A DNA stretch of 64,000 bases from Chitinophagaceae bacterium (GCA_020847395.1 JADLCD010000135.1:35342-99341), one strand, 5' to 3'. Shown: positions 1 to 7,787, numbered from the stretch's first letter. A program made the numbers and translations. The notes: generated from the sequence alone by a model not told the origin.

Positions 1-128
1 TTTTCAGTCGGCTTGCAATTACGCCAATGGCGCTATTATAGGCAGCGCCTATATAAAAGCCTTGCAGCAGCATGCTGATATAAAACAAGCGACTAAAAAT
101 TTTTTGGAGGGAGTATTGCAATAAAAGA

Positions 129-200
129 GCGGAAAACGGGGCTCGAACCCGCGGCCTTCAGTTTGGGAAACTGATGCTCTGCCAACTGAGCTACTTCCGC
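129..200 (-). tRNA. tRNA-Gly (anticodon CCC)
   Basis: The minus strand folds as a 72-nt cloverleaf. The acceptor stem begins GCGGAAG and pairs with the 3' TTTCCGC. The anticodon stem TCAGT/ACTGA encloses the loop TTCCCAA, giving anticodon CCC and glycine identity. The T arm has loop TTCGAGC closed by GC pairs. CCA is not encoded. It is transcribed away from hisH, only 17 bp from the hisH start codon. Confidence 0.93.
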
Positions 201-207
201 ATAAAAC

Positions 208-215
208 TAAAGTTA
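208..215 (-). promoter_or_regulatory. Candidate -7 box for tRNA-Gly
   Basis: Read on the minus strand this is TAACTTTA, a 7 of 8 match to the Bacteroidota -7 consensus TAnnTTTG. It lies 7 nt upstream of the mature tRNA 5' end, a suitable distance. No matching -33 TTTG was seen. The box lies inside the 17 bp between the tRNA and hisH, so the tRNA promoter must extend into the hisH coding region. Confidence 0.35.
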
Positions 216-217
216 CA

Positions 218-823
218 ATGAATCTTGTAATTATAAAATATAATGCTGGCAATATACAATCTGTATTGTACGCGCTTGACCGGATAGGTGTACGCGCTAA
301 GGTTACAGATAATATTGCTGAAATTCAGCAGGCAGATAAAGTGATTTTTCCGGGAGTTGGGGAAGCAAGCAGCGCAATGAGGTATTTGAAGGAAAGAGGG
401 CTGGATATTGCCATCAAAAATTTGAAACAACCTGTATTAGGAATATGCCTTGGTATGCAATTGATGTGCAGGTTTTCTGAAGAGAACAATGTGGATTGCC
501 TGAATATTTTTGATGAAGATGTAAAATATTTCGGCAAAGCGGCTACTGCTGATAATAAGTTGAAAATCCCGCAAATAGGCTGGAATAATATTGTTGACTT
601 GAAAACACCGCTTTTTAATAATGTGCCGGAGGATAGCTATACTTATTTTGTTCATAGCTATTATGCGGCTTTGGGTGAACATACGATCGCAACAACAGAC
701 TATGTTATTCCTTACAGCTCTGCTTTGCATAAAAACAATTTTTATGGCGCTCAATTCCATCCTGAAAAAAGCGCCGGAGTAGGCGAACAAATATTAAAAA
801 ACTTCGTACAACTGATTAATTAA
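218..823 (+). CDS. hisH: Imidazole glycerol phosphate synthase, glutaminase subunit HisH
   Basis: Class I glutamine amidotransferase of 201 residues. It releases ammonia from glutamine and channels it to HisF for the fifth step of histidine synthesis. The nucleophile elbow GICLGMQL places the catalytic cysteine at residue 77, and FHPEKS near the C-terminus supplies His181 and Glu183 of the triad. The oxyanion region reads PGVGEA (residues 45-50). Length is normal for the family. It is followed after 6 bp by hisA and clearly belongs to a his operon, but hisG, hisD, hisC and hisB are not next to it in the window. Confidence 0.96.
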   Translation: MNLVIIKYNAGNIQSVLYALDRIGVRAKVTDNIAEIQQADKVIFPGVGEASSAMRYLKERGLDIAIKNLKQPVLGICLGMQLMCRFSEENNVDCLNIFDEDVKYFGKAATADNKLKIPQIGWNNIVDLKTPLFNNVPEDSYTYFVHSYYAALGEHTIATTDYVIPYSSALHKNNFYGAQFHPEKSAGVGEQILKNFVQLIN

Positions 824-829
824 ACAGCA

Positions 830-1543
830 ATGGAAATAATACCGGCAATAGATATTATAGATGGGAAATGTGTGCGTTTAACGCAGGGAGACTATACGCA
901 AAAGAAAATTTACAATGAACGCCCGCTTGAGGTGGCCATGCAATTTGAAGACGCGGGTTTGAAACGACTGCACCTTGTAGACCTTGACGGTGCAAAAGCC
1001 GGACAGGTAAAGAACTGGAAAGTATTAGAAACCATTGCGGGTAAAACATCGCTGGTTATTGATTTTGGTGGCGGTATAAAAAAAGAAGACGATGTGAAAA
1101 TTGTGTTTAATTCAGGCGCGGCACTGGCTACAGTAGGCAGTATTGCAGTTAAAGATGAAAAGGAATTAGTAAGATGGTTTACTGTTTTTGGCGCTGATAA
1201 ATTTTTGTTAGGCGCAGATGTAAAGGATGAAAAAATTGCGGTTGCCGGATGGTTGGAAACAACAGATATATGGATCTATGATTTTATTGAGAAATATATC
1301 AATCATGGCATAAAGCAATTATTCTGTACAGATGTTAGTAAAGATGGAAAACTCGAAGGACCTTCAACGGAACTATACAAAAGTATACTCAATAAATTTC
1401 CTGAACTGTATTTTATAGCAAGTGGTGGTGTAAGCAATATGGATGATTTGCATAAACTCAGCGATGCCGGTTGCAAAGGCGCAATTGTGGGGAAAGCGAT
1501 TTATGAGGGAAGGATAAGGATTGATGATTTGAGAAGTTTGTAG
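830..1543 (+). CDS. hisA: ProFAR isomerase HisA
   Basis: TIM-barrel isomerase of 237 residues (1-(5-phosphoribosyl)-5-[(5-phosphoribosylamino)methylideneamino]imidazole-4-carboxamide isomerase), the fourth step of histidine synthesis. The two catalytic aspartates are visible: Asp8 in PAIDIIDG and Asp168 in CTDVSKDG. The phosphate-binding loops read DFGGGIK (about 78-84) and ASGGVS near the C-terminus. It starts 6 bp after hisH, so translation is probably coupled. The stop codon is followed at once by one arm of the inverted repeat that brackets the next gene. Confidence 0.96.
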   Translation: MEIIPAIDIIDGKCVRLTQGDYTQKKIYNERPLEVAMQFEDAGLKRLHLVDLDGAKAGQVKNWKVLETIAGKTSLVIDFGGGIKKEDDVKIVFNSGAALATVGSIAVKDEKELVRWFTVFGADKFLLGADVKDEKIAVAGWLETTDIWIYDFIEKYINHGIKQLFCTDVSKDGKLEGPSTELYKSILNKFPELYFIASGGVSNMDDLHKLSDAGCKGAIVGKAIYEGRIRIDDLRSL

Positions 1544-2020
1544 TTTATTGTTTGTAGTTTTAAGTTGTTGCTAATTATAATAACATGCCTACAATTCTAA
1601 AGTTTGAAGAACTGGAAATCTGGAAGCAATCCAGAGAGCTTTCCTTAAGAATTTTTTTGCTCACTCAGAGAGACATTTTCTCAAAGGAATATAAATTCAA
1701 AGAACAAATAAAATCTTCAGCAGGATCAGTTATGGATAATATTGCAGAAGGATTTGATCGCTCTTCAAGACTAGAGTTTATTAATTTTCTGGGAATTGCA
1801 AAAGGTTCTTGCGGCGAGGTTCGTTCACAGTTATATAGGGCGGTTGATCAACAATACATATCCGAAAAAGAATTCAACGAAATTATTTCTCAATATGAGC
1901 AACTTTCAACCAAGATTGCAGCGTTTATGATTTATTTAAATAAATCACCAATAAAAGGGCAGAAATTTCGCAGCCGACAATGATCTTTGAACGACAAACC
2001 ACAAACAATAAATTATAAAC
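1536..2020. repeat. 25-nt inverted repeat bracketing the four-helix-bundle gene
   Basis: The arms are 1536-1560 and 1996-2020. As RNA they would pair with 22 Watson-Crick pairs, 2 G-U pairs and 1 A-C mismatch. The core arm TTTATTGTTTGTAGTTT at 1544-1560 matches the reverse complement of 1996-2012 at 16 of 17 positions. The left arm overlaps the last codons and stop of hisA, and the right arm ends 12 bp before hisF. The arms enclose a single complete small gene, so the unit resembles the stem-loop organisation of 23S rRNA intervening sequences. Confidence 0.7.
1585..1983 (+). CDS. Four-helix bundle protein, S23/IVS-encoded family
   Basis: A protein of 132 residues matching the family first seen in intervening sequences of 23S rRNA genes. 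The family pattern is visible: FEELEIWKQSREL at the N-terminus, then SAGSVMDNIAEGFDRSSRLE (about residues 45-64), FLGIAKGSCGEVRSQL, and a final helix. The fold is four helices and the molecular function is unknown; members may bind nucleic acid. Here it is free-standing between hisA and hisF, and a histidine-related role is unlikely. The flanking inverted repeat suggests an inserted cassette. Confidence 0.85.
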   Translation: MPTILKFEELEIWKQSRELSLRIFLLTQRDIFSKEYKFKEQIKSSAGSVMDNIAEGFDRSSRLEFINFLGIAKGSCGEVRSQLYRAVDQQYISEKEFNEIISQYEQLSTKIAAFMIYLNKSPIKGQKFRSRQ

Positions 2021-2032
2021 CATAAATCTCCC

Positions 2033-2791
2033 ATGCTTACAAAACGCATCATTCCCTGTCTCGATATAAAAGACGGAAGAACAGTTAAAGGCACCAACTT
2101 TGTAAACCTGCGTGATGCGGGTGACCCCGTGGAACTGGGCGCGTTATATGCCAGACAGGGCGCTGATGAATTGGTTTTCCTGGATATAACCGCTACAGTA
2201 GAAAAAAGAAAAACGTTGAGTGAATTGGCAAACCGCATATCTCATCACATCAATATACCTTTTACCGTTGGTGGCGGCATCAGCAGTGTGCAGGATGTAA
2301 GCGTATTGTTACAAAATGGCGCAGATAAAATTTCTGTAAATACAGCCGCATATAAAAATCCTCAGCTCATCAATGATCTGGCAAAGGAATTTGGCAGCCA
2401 GTGTGTAGTGTTGGCTATCGATACTAAAAAAGAGGAAGATGACGAATGGTATGTATACCTCAATGGCGGCAGAACAAAAACCGACACGAAGTGTACAGAT
2501 TGGGCAAGGCAGGCGGTGGATTTTGGTGCCGGTGAAATATTGCTTACATCTATGAATCATGATGGAACTAAACAGGGTTTTGCATTGGATATTACAAAAA
2601 ACCTTTCTGAGCAACTACCCATACCTGTTATAGCCAGCGGTGGCGGCGGTACGATGGAACACTTTGTTACTGTTTTTAAAGAAGGCAAAGCTGATGCGGC
2701 TTTGGCCGCCAGTATATTTCATTTTAAAGAAATAGATATCCCCGATTTAAAAAGCTATTTAAAAGAAAAAGGAGTGGAGGTTAGACAATAG
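2033..2791 (+). CDS. hisF: Imidazole glycerol phosphate synthase, cyclase subunit HisF
   Basis: TIM-barrel cyclase of 252 residues. It combines PRFAR with ammonia from HisH to give imidazole glycerol phosphate and AICAR. The catalytic aspartates are Asp11 in PCLDIKDG and Asp130 in LAIDTKKE, the usual positions. The phosphate loops are TVGGGIS (about 78-84) and ASGGGG (about 200). Length is normal. It follows the four-helix-bundle gene by 49 bp and is followed by a 275-bp gap before hisIE, wider than usual within a his operon. Confidence 0.96.
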   Translation: MLTKRIIPCLDIKDGRTVKGTNFVNLRDAGDPVELGALYARQGADELVFLDITATVEKRKTLSELANRISHHINIPFTVGGGISSVQDVSVLLQNGADKISVNTAAYKNPQLINDLAKEFGSQCVVLAIDTKKEEDDEWYVYLNGGRTKTDTKCTDWARQAVDFGAGEILLTSMNHDGTKQGFALDITKNLSEQLPIPVIASGGGGTMEHFVTVFKEGKADAALAASIFHFKEIDIPDLKSYLKEKGVEVRQ

Positions 2792-2914
2792 TTACAAGTT
2801 TCAGGTTTGCAGGAACGTATTGAGCAGGGGGTATTTCAGATTTTCGCATTACTTTCATTCCTTCCTTTTCTTTTATACATAAAAATGGAACGCGGATTAT
2901 ACAGATGTAAACAA

Positions 2915-2930
2915 CACGGATCAATCCGTG
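2915..2930. repeat. Short palindrome in the hisF-hisIE gap
   Basis: CACGGAT and ATCCGTG are separated by 2 nt, in a stretch that also holds GCGGATTATACAGAT and TATCCGTG. This style of CGGAT/ATCCG-rich intergenic sequence is common in dispersed repeats. The rest of 2792-3066 shows no gene: the open frame there has low-quality composition and no family resemblance. Confidence 0.4.
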
Positions 2931-3066
2931 CTACGAAGTATCTGTCTTATCCGTGTACAGAAAAAATGGTGTATATAATACGAAAATCTAAAGCCTGCCC
3001 TATTGAATACAACCTGAAAAGTGTTTTCAAACATTCACGTAACTTGCGCTCTCATATTTCTCTTAC

Positions 3067-3663
3067 ATGAAAATTGATTTTAAGAAATACAACGACGGAT
3101 TAGTGCCCGCTATAGTGCAGGATAATGCCACACAAAAAGTACTGATGCTGGGCTTTATGAATGAAGATGCGCTGAAGGCTACTATGCAAACAGGCAAGGT
3201 TACTTTTTATAGCAGGAGCAAAAAAAGGCTGTGGACCAAAGGCGAAGAGAGCGGTAATTTTCTTGAGCTAAAATCAGCAGCAGTAGATTGTGATAATGAT
3301 ACTTTGCTGATAAAAGCGCATCCGCTTGGCCCGGTTTGCCATACCGGCGCTGATACCTGCTGGGATGAAAAAAACCATAAAGATGATTTCCTGTATTATC
3401 TTGAAGATATTATTGAGCTGCGCAAAAAAGCATCTCCTGATGAATCGTATGTAGCTAAACTTTTTGCAAAAGGCATTAATAAAATTGCACAAAAAGTAGG
3501 AGAGGAGGCAGTGGAAACCGTTATCGAGGCGAAAGATAATAATGAGGAACTTTTTCTGAATGAATCTGCAGACCTCTTATTTCATTATCTTATTTTATTA
3601 AATGCAAAAGGGTACAGGTTAAAGGATATTATTTCAATACTTGAAAAGCGTCATTCTAAATAA
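3067..3663 (+). CDS. hisIE: Bifunctional PRA-CH / PRA-PH HisIE
   Basis: A fusion of 198 residues catalysing steps two and three of histidine synthesis. Residues 1-105 form the phosphoribosyl-AMP cyclohydrolase: SRSKKRLWTKGEESGN is the substrate motif, DCDND (74-78) binds magnesium, and Cys75, Cys91 and Cys98 fit the zinc site. Residues 110-198 form the phosphoribosyl-ATP pyrophosphohydrolase, with KVGEEAVETVIEAK and ESADLLFHYLILL as the MazG-like metal helices. It is the last gene of this his cluster, and a strong hairpin starts at its stop codon. Confidence 0.95.
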   Translation: MKIDFKKYNDGLVPAIVQDNATQKVLMLGFMNEDALKATMQTGKVTFYSRSKKRLWTKGEESGNFLELKSAAVDCDNDTLLIKAHPLGPVCHTGADTCWDEKNHKDDFLYYLEDIIELRKKASPDESYVAKLFAKGINKIAQKVGEEAVETVIEAKDNNEELFLNESADLLFHYLILLNAKGYRLKDIISILEKRHSK

Positions 3664-3703
3664 AAATGCCCTGCCCGATCACTATCGGAACAGGGCATTT
3701 TTT
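3662..3703. terminator. Terminator after hisIE, possibly bidirectional
   Basis: The stem AAAAATGCCCTG/CAGGGCATTTTT surrounds an inner stem CCGAT/ATCGG. An A-run on the left and a T-run on the right suit termination from both sides. It sits between the convergent hisIE and DUF2911 genes. Confidence 0.85.
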
Positions 3704-3718
3704 ATGTACAGTGAAAAA

Positions 3719-4237
3719 TTATTTTACTGCGAAATCTGTTTCTGTATTGCCCCACAATAAACTTACTTTACCATCTTCTCCAATTTTAATAGTAAAGGTT
3801 TCAGTAAATGCCGGAGCTTTGCCAACCGGCACTTTCACGCGTAAAGCATCATCTGCATCACTATACTTAAACGCGCCCCATTGCTTCCATGTTTTATTAA
3901 AGATGATAGTCCACTCTTTATCACCTGCAATAGTAAATAACCCATATTTTCCTGCAGGCAGTTTTTGCCCTTCCACAGTAATATCTTTATCTGTTTCAAA
4001 TACGGTTGCTTCATTAGCCCCTGTGCGCCATACTTTTCCTGGTAGCGGCTCAAGGTCTTTACCAATAGTTCTTCCTTTTACAGATGGCTGACTGTAATTA
4101 ATAGTTATTGTTGCGCCTGAAGCAATTTTTTCAGAAACTTTTGCCGGGGGACTTGCCGGTTTCTGATCCTGTGCGCAAGCTATGCTGGTTACAAGCACTG
4201 TTGCTGCCAATAAAGGCATAAAAAGCATTCTTTTCAT
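3719..4237 (-). CDS. Secreted DUF2911 family protein
   Basis: A protein of 172 residues with an N-terminal signal peptide (basic MKR, hydrophobic stretch, then IACAQ at about 19-23). The mature part carries the DUF2911 hallmarks: PSVKGRTIG, GKVWRTGANEATVFET, LPAGKYGLFTI and the C-terminal LLWGNTETDF. The family is widespread in Bacteroidota, is exported, and has no assigned activity. The cysteine near the cleavage site lacks a leucine at -3, so a lipoprotein is less likely than a soluble periplasmic product. It is transcribed towards hisIE. Confidence 0.85.
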   Translation of the reverse strand: MKRMLFMPLLAATVLVTSIACAQDQKPASPPAKVSEKIASGATITINYSQPSVKGRTIGKDLEPLPGKVWRTGANEATVFETDKDITVEGQKLPAGKYGLFTIAGDKEWTIIFNKTWKQWGAFKYSDADDALRVKVPVGKAPAFTETFTIKIGEDGKVSLLWGNTETDFAVK

Positions 4238-4283
4238 ATTGTTGTTGTTTTTAAAGCGTTTTGTAAATCAATATTCATGCCAC

Positions 4284-4291
4284 CGAAATTA
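4284..4291 (-). promoter_or_regulatory. Variant -7 box TAATTTCG ahead of the DUF2911 gene
   Basis: The minus strand reads TAATTTCG, one base off TAnnTTTG, 46 nt upstream of the start codon. The same octamer lies upstream of the alpha/beta hydrolase (26672) and glmM (53187). It overlaps the tail of pdxJ. No -33 element is evident. Confidence 0.25.
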
Positions 4292-5014
4292 TTTCAATTG
4301 CCGCTTATATAATTGAACGGTATTTTCCAGTCCAAGATAAAGCGCATCACATATTAGCGCATGCCCTATTGAAACCTCATCTAACCAGGGAATGTGCTGT
4401 TTGAAAAATGCGAGGTTATGCATATCAAAGTCATGCCCGGCATTTAAGCCCAGCCCTAATGCTTTTGCTTTTTGTGCAGCAGCAACATATGGAGTAATTG
4501 CCTTTTGGGGATTTTGTAAATACGCGCTGGCATAGCCTTCGGTATACAATTCAATTCTATCAGTGCCGGCAGCGGCTGCGCCTTCCACCATCTTCACATC
4601 AGGGTCAACAAATATGGAAACACGAATACCTGCGTTTCTGAACAGGGATATCATTTCTGTTAAATAATCTTTATTTTTTATGGTATCCCATCCGTGGTCG
4701 CTGGTAATTTGCCCAAGCTCATCAGGTACCAGTGTTACCTGGTTCGGTTTGGTTTCTAACACAAGGTCAATAAACTTCTGTTCCCTGCAATTGCCTTCTA
4801 TATTGAATTCTGTAGTGATCGCTTTTTTAATTGCCCTTACGTCGCTGTAGCGTATATGCCGTTCATCCGGGCGGGGGTGAACCGTAATGCCATCCGCGCC
4901 AAAGCGTTCAATATCCCTGGCTGCTTTTAAAACGTCAGGATTATTGCCACCCCTGCTGTTTCTGAGCGTGGCTATTTTGTTTATGTTTACGGAAAGTTTG
5001 GTAGTATAACTCAT
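4289..5014 (-). CDS. pdxJ: Pyridoxine 5'-phosphate synthase PdxJ
   Basis: TIM-barrel enzyme of 241 residues that condenses 1-deoxyxylulose 5-phosphate with 3-amino-2-oxopropyl phosphate in the DXP-dependent vitamin B6 pathway. Family motifs are [19 protein letters not shown] (6-24), [11 protein letters not shown] (45-55), FNIEGN (70-75, Glu73), GLNAGHDF (His194 within it) and EVSIGHALI. The ATG at 5014 is chosen. An in-frame TTG two codons upstream is possible but overlaps a consensus -7 box, and no other gene lies close upstream. Confidence 0.94.
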   Translation of the reverse strand: MSYTTKLSVNINKIATLRNSRGGNNPDVLKAARDIERFGADGITVHPRPDERHIRYSDVRAIKKAITTEFNIEGNCREQKFIDLVLETKPNQVTLVPDELGQITSDHGWDTIKNKDYLTEMISLFRNAGIRVSIFVDPDVKMVEGAAAAGTDRIELYTEGYASAYLQNPQKAITPYVAAAQKAKALGLGLNAGHDFDMHNLAFFKQHIPWLDEVSIGHALICDALYLGLENTVQLYKRQLK

Positions 5015-5017
5015 AGG

Positions 5018-5025
5018 CAAATGTA
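5018..5025 (-). promoter_or_regulatory. -7 box TACATTTG directly ahead of pdxJ
   Basis: The minus strand reads TACATTTG, a full match to TAnnTTTG, ending 3 nt before the pdxJ ATG. If used, the transcript would have essentially no leader. A GGAG tetranucleotide lies further out and would not be transcribed from this promoter. No -33 TTTG was found at 19-21 nt. Confidence 0.35.
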
Positions 5026-5143
5026 CTCCTAATATTTTCTTTTTGTTAAGCTGCGCTGTTGAATTGAAATTTGAATATATTTACAAAGGCTAAACAAGGT
5101 TTAATTATTGTAAAACAAAACTTTCGCTTAAAAAACCTGACTG

Positions 5144-6445
5144 ATGCAACTGATCAAACGACTTTTAACAACATCAAAACCATTTTTTATTATATGGTGC
5201 ATGTTGGCGGCTTTTGGTACTTACTTCTGCATGTATGCGTTCAGAAAACCATTTAATGCAGGTACGTATGAAGGGCTCACACTTTGGGATATACATTATA
5301 AAACCATTCTTATTATATCGCAGGTATTTGGTTATATGCTTTCTAAATTCATGGGCATAAAAGTTATTTCAGAATTAAAATCAACCAGCCGTACAAAACT
5401 TATTATAGGGTTAATACTTTTTGCAGAAACAGCTTTACTGCTTTTTGGGTTGGTGCCGCATCCCTACAATTTTGTTTGTTTGTTTTTAAATGGATTGCCG
5501 CTCGGTATGATATGGGGTATTGTATTCAGTTATCTGGAAGGCAGGAAATTTACAGAGATACTTGCCATTGGATTAAGCATTAGTCTTATTGTTTCATCAG
5601 GCATATTAAAAACATTGTATTTTGATGTGAGAGAATGGTTTCCGGCGGTAAGTGAGTTCTGGATGCCTTTTGTAATGGGATTAATTTTTTTGCCCCTGTT
5701 TTTTTTATTTGTTTGGATGTTATCTGTTATTCCCGCTCCAACAGAAGAAGATATGCGGGCAAGGTCGCCACGCTTACCAATGAATAATGAAGATAAAAGA
5801 AATGTATTCAGAAACTATGGATGGGGTGTGTTATGCTATATTATCCTATATACTTTTCTCGCTACCCTCAGAGATTTCCGCGATAATTTTGCCGTGGAAA
5901 TATGGAATGAAGTAGATGTGCATTTTAATAAAAATGTATTCACGCAAACAGAAGCTATTGCAAGTGTTATTGTATTGGTAACTATTGGCAGCCTTTCTGC
6001 AATAAAAAGTAATATAAAAGGATTTTGGTCGGTTAATGGCATTATTGCAATAGGCTTTGCCATCAGCGGTATGGCTACGCTCTTATTTCAATTGCATAAA
6101 ATTTCTCCTTTTTTGTGGATGTTTTTATTAGGCACAGGGCTCTTTCTGGCATATATGCCTATGCAAATAGCATTGTTTGAACGCATGATTGCGTTTTTCA
6201 GAATAAAAGCCAATGCAGGTTTTTTTGTGTATATGTGCGATTCAATAGGTTACCTGGGCAGTGTGGTATTAATGTTGTATAAAGAATTCTTTATGAAAGA
6301 CCTTAAATGGTCGATGGTATTAATAAAATTTACTTACCTGCAATCTATACTATCATTAATATTGCTTGCAGTTGCCTGTATATTTTTTATTAAAACAGCC
6401 CGGCGCATGAAGGTTAAAGATGTAGCTGTTATCCCCCTTAATTAA
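5144..6445 (+). CDS. DUF5690 family multi-pass membrane protein
   Basis: A polytopic protein of 433 residues with about 11-12 hydrophobic segments in an MFS-like pattern. The start region holds FGTYFCMYAFRKPF, followed by SQVFGYMLSKFMGIK, typical of DUF5690. The second half holds LATLRDFRDNF and MPMQIALFERMIAFF. The substrate is not established. It lies 26 bp upstream of phnW on the same strand, so an aminophosphonate or related compound is a reasonable guess for what it moves. The family name is recognised with good confidence; the transport role is inference. Confidence 0.8.
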   Translation: MQLIKRLLTTSKPFFIIWCMLAAFGTYFCMYAFRKPFNAGTYEGLTLWDIHYKTILIISQVFGYMLSKFMGIKVISELKSTSRTKLIIGLILFAETALLLFGLVPHPYNFVCLFLNGLPLGMIWGIVFSYLEGRKFTEILAIGLSISLIVSSGILKTLYFDVREWFPAVSEFWMPFVMGLIFLPLFFLFVWMLSVIPAPTEEDMRARSPRLPMNNEDKRNVFRNYGWGVLCYIILYTFLATLRDFRDNFAVEIWNEVDVHFNKNVFTQTEAIASVIVLVTIGSLSAIKSNIKGFWSVNGIIAIGFAISGMATLLFQLHKISPFLWMFLLGTGLFLAYMPMQIALFERMIAFFRIKANAGFFVYMCDSIGYLGSVVLMLYKEFFMKDLKWSMVLIKFTYLQSILSLILLAVACIFFIKTARRMKVKDVAVIPLN

Positions 6446-6471
6446 AATTTAAAAAATTTAAATTGAAATAT

Positions 6472-7581
6472 ATGTCACATTCTGCTTTGTTATTTACCCC
6501 CGGACCTTTATCAACATCACGCACTGTGAAAGAAGCAATGCTGGAAGATATGGGTTCAAGAGATCATGCTTTTGTGAACGCGGTTAAAAACATTCGTGAG
6601 GGTTTATTAAAACTTGCGCATGCCCCTAAAGAAGAAGGTTATGAATGTGTGATTATGCAGGGCTCCGGTACGTTTGGTGTTGAAAGTGTAATAAGCAGTG
6701 TTGTAGGTGATAAAGATAAATTACTGATACTGGCTAATGGCGCTTATGGCGAACGCATAGTAAAGATGGCCAAAATACATAAGCTTAATCACGAAGTGAT
6801 ACGTTTTGATGAAGACGCTATTGTAACACCTGGAGCTGTTGATGAGTTTTTAGCAAACAACTCAGGTATTACACATGTAGTATGTATACACAGCGAAACA
6901 ACAACAGGTTTATTTAATCCTGTGGGTGAAATAGGAGCAGTATGCAAAAAATATGATAAAGTATTCATTGTAGATGCCATGAGTAGTTTTGGTGGCGTGG
7001 TAATGGATATGGTTGCATTGCATATTGATTTCCTGGTATCATCTTCCAATAAATGCATAGAAGGCGTTCCGGGTTTTGCGTTTGCATTATGTAAAAAAAG
7101 TGAGTTGGAAAAATCCAAAGGTCAGGCACGCAGTTTAAGTCTTGATTTATATGATCAATGGTATGGCCTTGAAACCAACGGACAGTTCAGGTTCACGCCA
7201 CCAACACTTAGCATTATGGCCTTTCAGCAGGCTATGAAAGAACTGGAAGAAGAAGGTGGTGTTTCTGCAAGAGAAGCAAGATACAAAGCGAATAAAAAAA
7301 TATTGGATGAAGGCATGCACCAGATGGGTTTTCAGCAATATCTTTCTCCCGAAATACAAGGGCATATCATTACTTCATTTTTATACCCCGATTCCCCGGA
7401 TTTCAAATTTGATCGTTTCTATAACAAATTAAATGAAAGAGGGTTTGTAATATATCCCGGTAAATTAAGTAAAGCTGATGCTTTCCGCATAGGTAATATC
7501 GGGCAGATATTCCCGGCTGATGTGAAGGCATTACTGAAAGCGATTGAAGAGGTGATGAAGGAAGAGGGCGTGGCTGTTTAA
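6472..7581 (+). CDS. phnW: 2-aminoethylphosphonate:pyruvate transaminase PhnW
   Basis: PLP-dependent fold-type I transaminase of 369 residues that converts 2-aminoethylphosphonate and pyruvate to phosphonoacetaldehyde and alanine. Strong PhnW signatures are FTPGPLSTSRTVKEAML at the start, QGSGTFGVE, ANGAYGER, HSETTTGLFNP, VDAMSSFGG (PLP-pyridine aspartate), SSNKCIEGVPGF (Schiff-base Lys194) and a C-terminal YPGKLSKADAFRIGNIG. Choosing the ATG at 6472 rather than the TTG at 6463 puts the lysine at 194, as in the characterised Salmonella enzyme. No phnX or phosphonate lyase is visible nearby, so the fate of the aldehyde is unknown. Confidence 0.88.
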   Translation: MSHSALLFTPGPLSTSRTVKEAMLEDMGSRDHAFVNAVKNIREGLLKLAHAPKEEGYECVIMQGSGTFGVESVISSVVGDKDKLLILANGAYGERIVKMAKIHKLNHEVIRFDEDAIVTPGAVDEFLANNSGITHVVCIHSETTTGLFNPVGEIGAVCKKYDKVFIVDAMSSFGGVVMDMVALHIDFLVSSSNKCIEGVPGFAFALCKKSELEKSKGQARSLSLDLYDQWYGLETNGQFRFTPPTLSIMAFQQAMKELEEEGGVSAREARYKANKKILDEGMHQMGFQQYLSPEIQGHIITSFLYPDSPDFKFDRFYNKLNERGFVIYPGKLSKADAFRIGNIGQIFPADVKALLKAIEEVMKEEGVAV

Positions 7582-7656
7582 TTGATATGCAGGGTTTAAT
7601 TTTTAGTTTGTAGTTTTTAGTGTCATAAACCACAGGGTGCATTTAAAAATGTCGTA

Positions 7657-7723
7657 AAGGTTGCCAACCTTCAACACATTCGCTTTAGTATTAAAAATAC
7701 CTATCCCAAAGGTTGGCAACCTT
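7657..7723. repeat. Inverted pair of palindromic 15-mers
   Basis: AAGGTTGCCAACCTT at 7657-7671 and its exact reverse complement AAGGTTGGCAACCTT at 7709-7723 are separated by 37 bp. Each unit is almost palindromic itself. The pair lies between phnW and the IlvD/Edd gene and looks like a dispersed intergenic repeat. Confidence 0.75.
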
Positions 7724-7760
7724 GGATTCAAATCTCAAACTCCCAGCCCCTAACTTTCCC

Positions 7761-7768
7761 TATCTTTA
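7761..7768 (+). promoter_or_regulatory. Candidate -7 box for the IlvD/Edd gene
   Basis: TATCTTTA matches TAnnTTTG at 7 of 8 positions and lies 19 nt before the chosen ATG at 7788. This supports that ATG over an in-frame TTG at 7713. No -33 TTTG at the right distance. Confidence 0.3.
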
Positions 7769-7787
7769 CCCGAAAGGATTGCACCAC

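Noticed and set aside
1..73. Possible start of a minus-strand gene at the left edge (reading MLLQGFYIGAAYNS...)
   Set aside because: Only about 24 codons are visible, there is no ribosome binding site or promoter box, and no family is recognisable.
2807..3070. 87-codon open frame between hisF and hisIE
   Set aside because: It has no family resemblance, overlaps the hisIE start, and lies over short CGGAT-type palindromes.
5071..5256. Open frame overlapping the start of the DUF5690 gene
   Set aside because: It is a shifted-frame shadow; the DUF5690 frame has clear membrane segments and family motifs.
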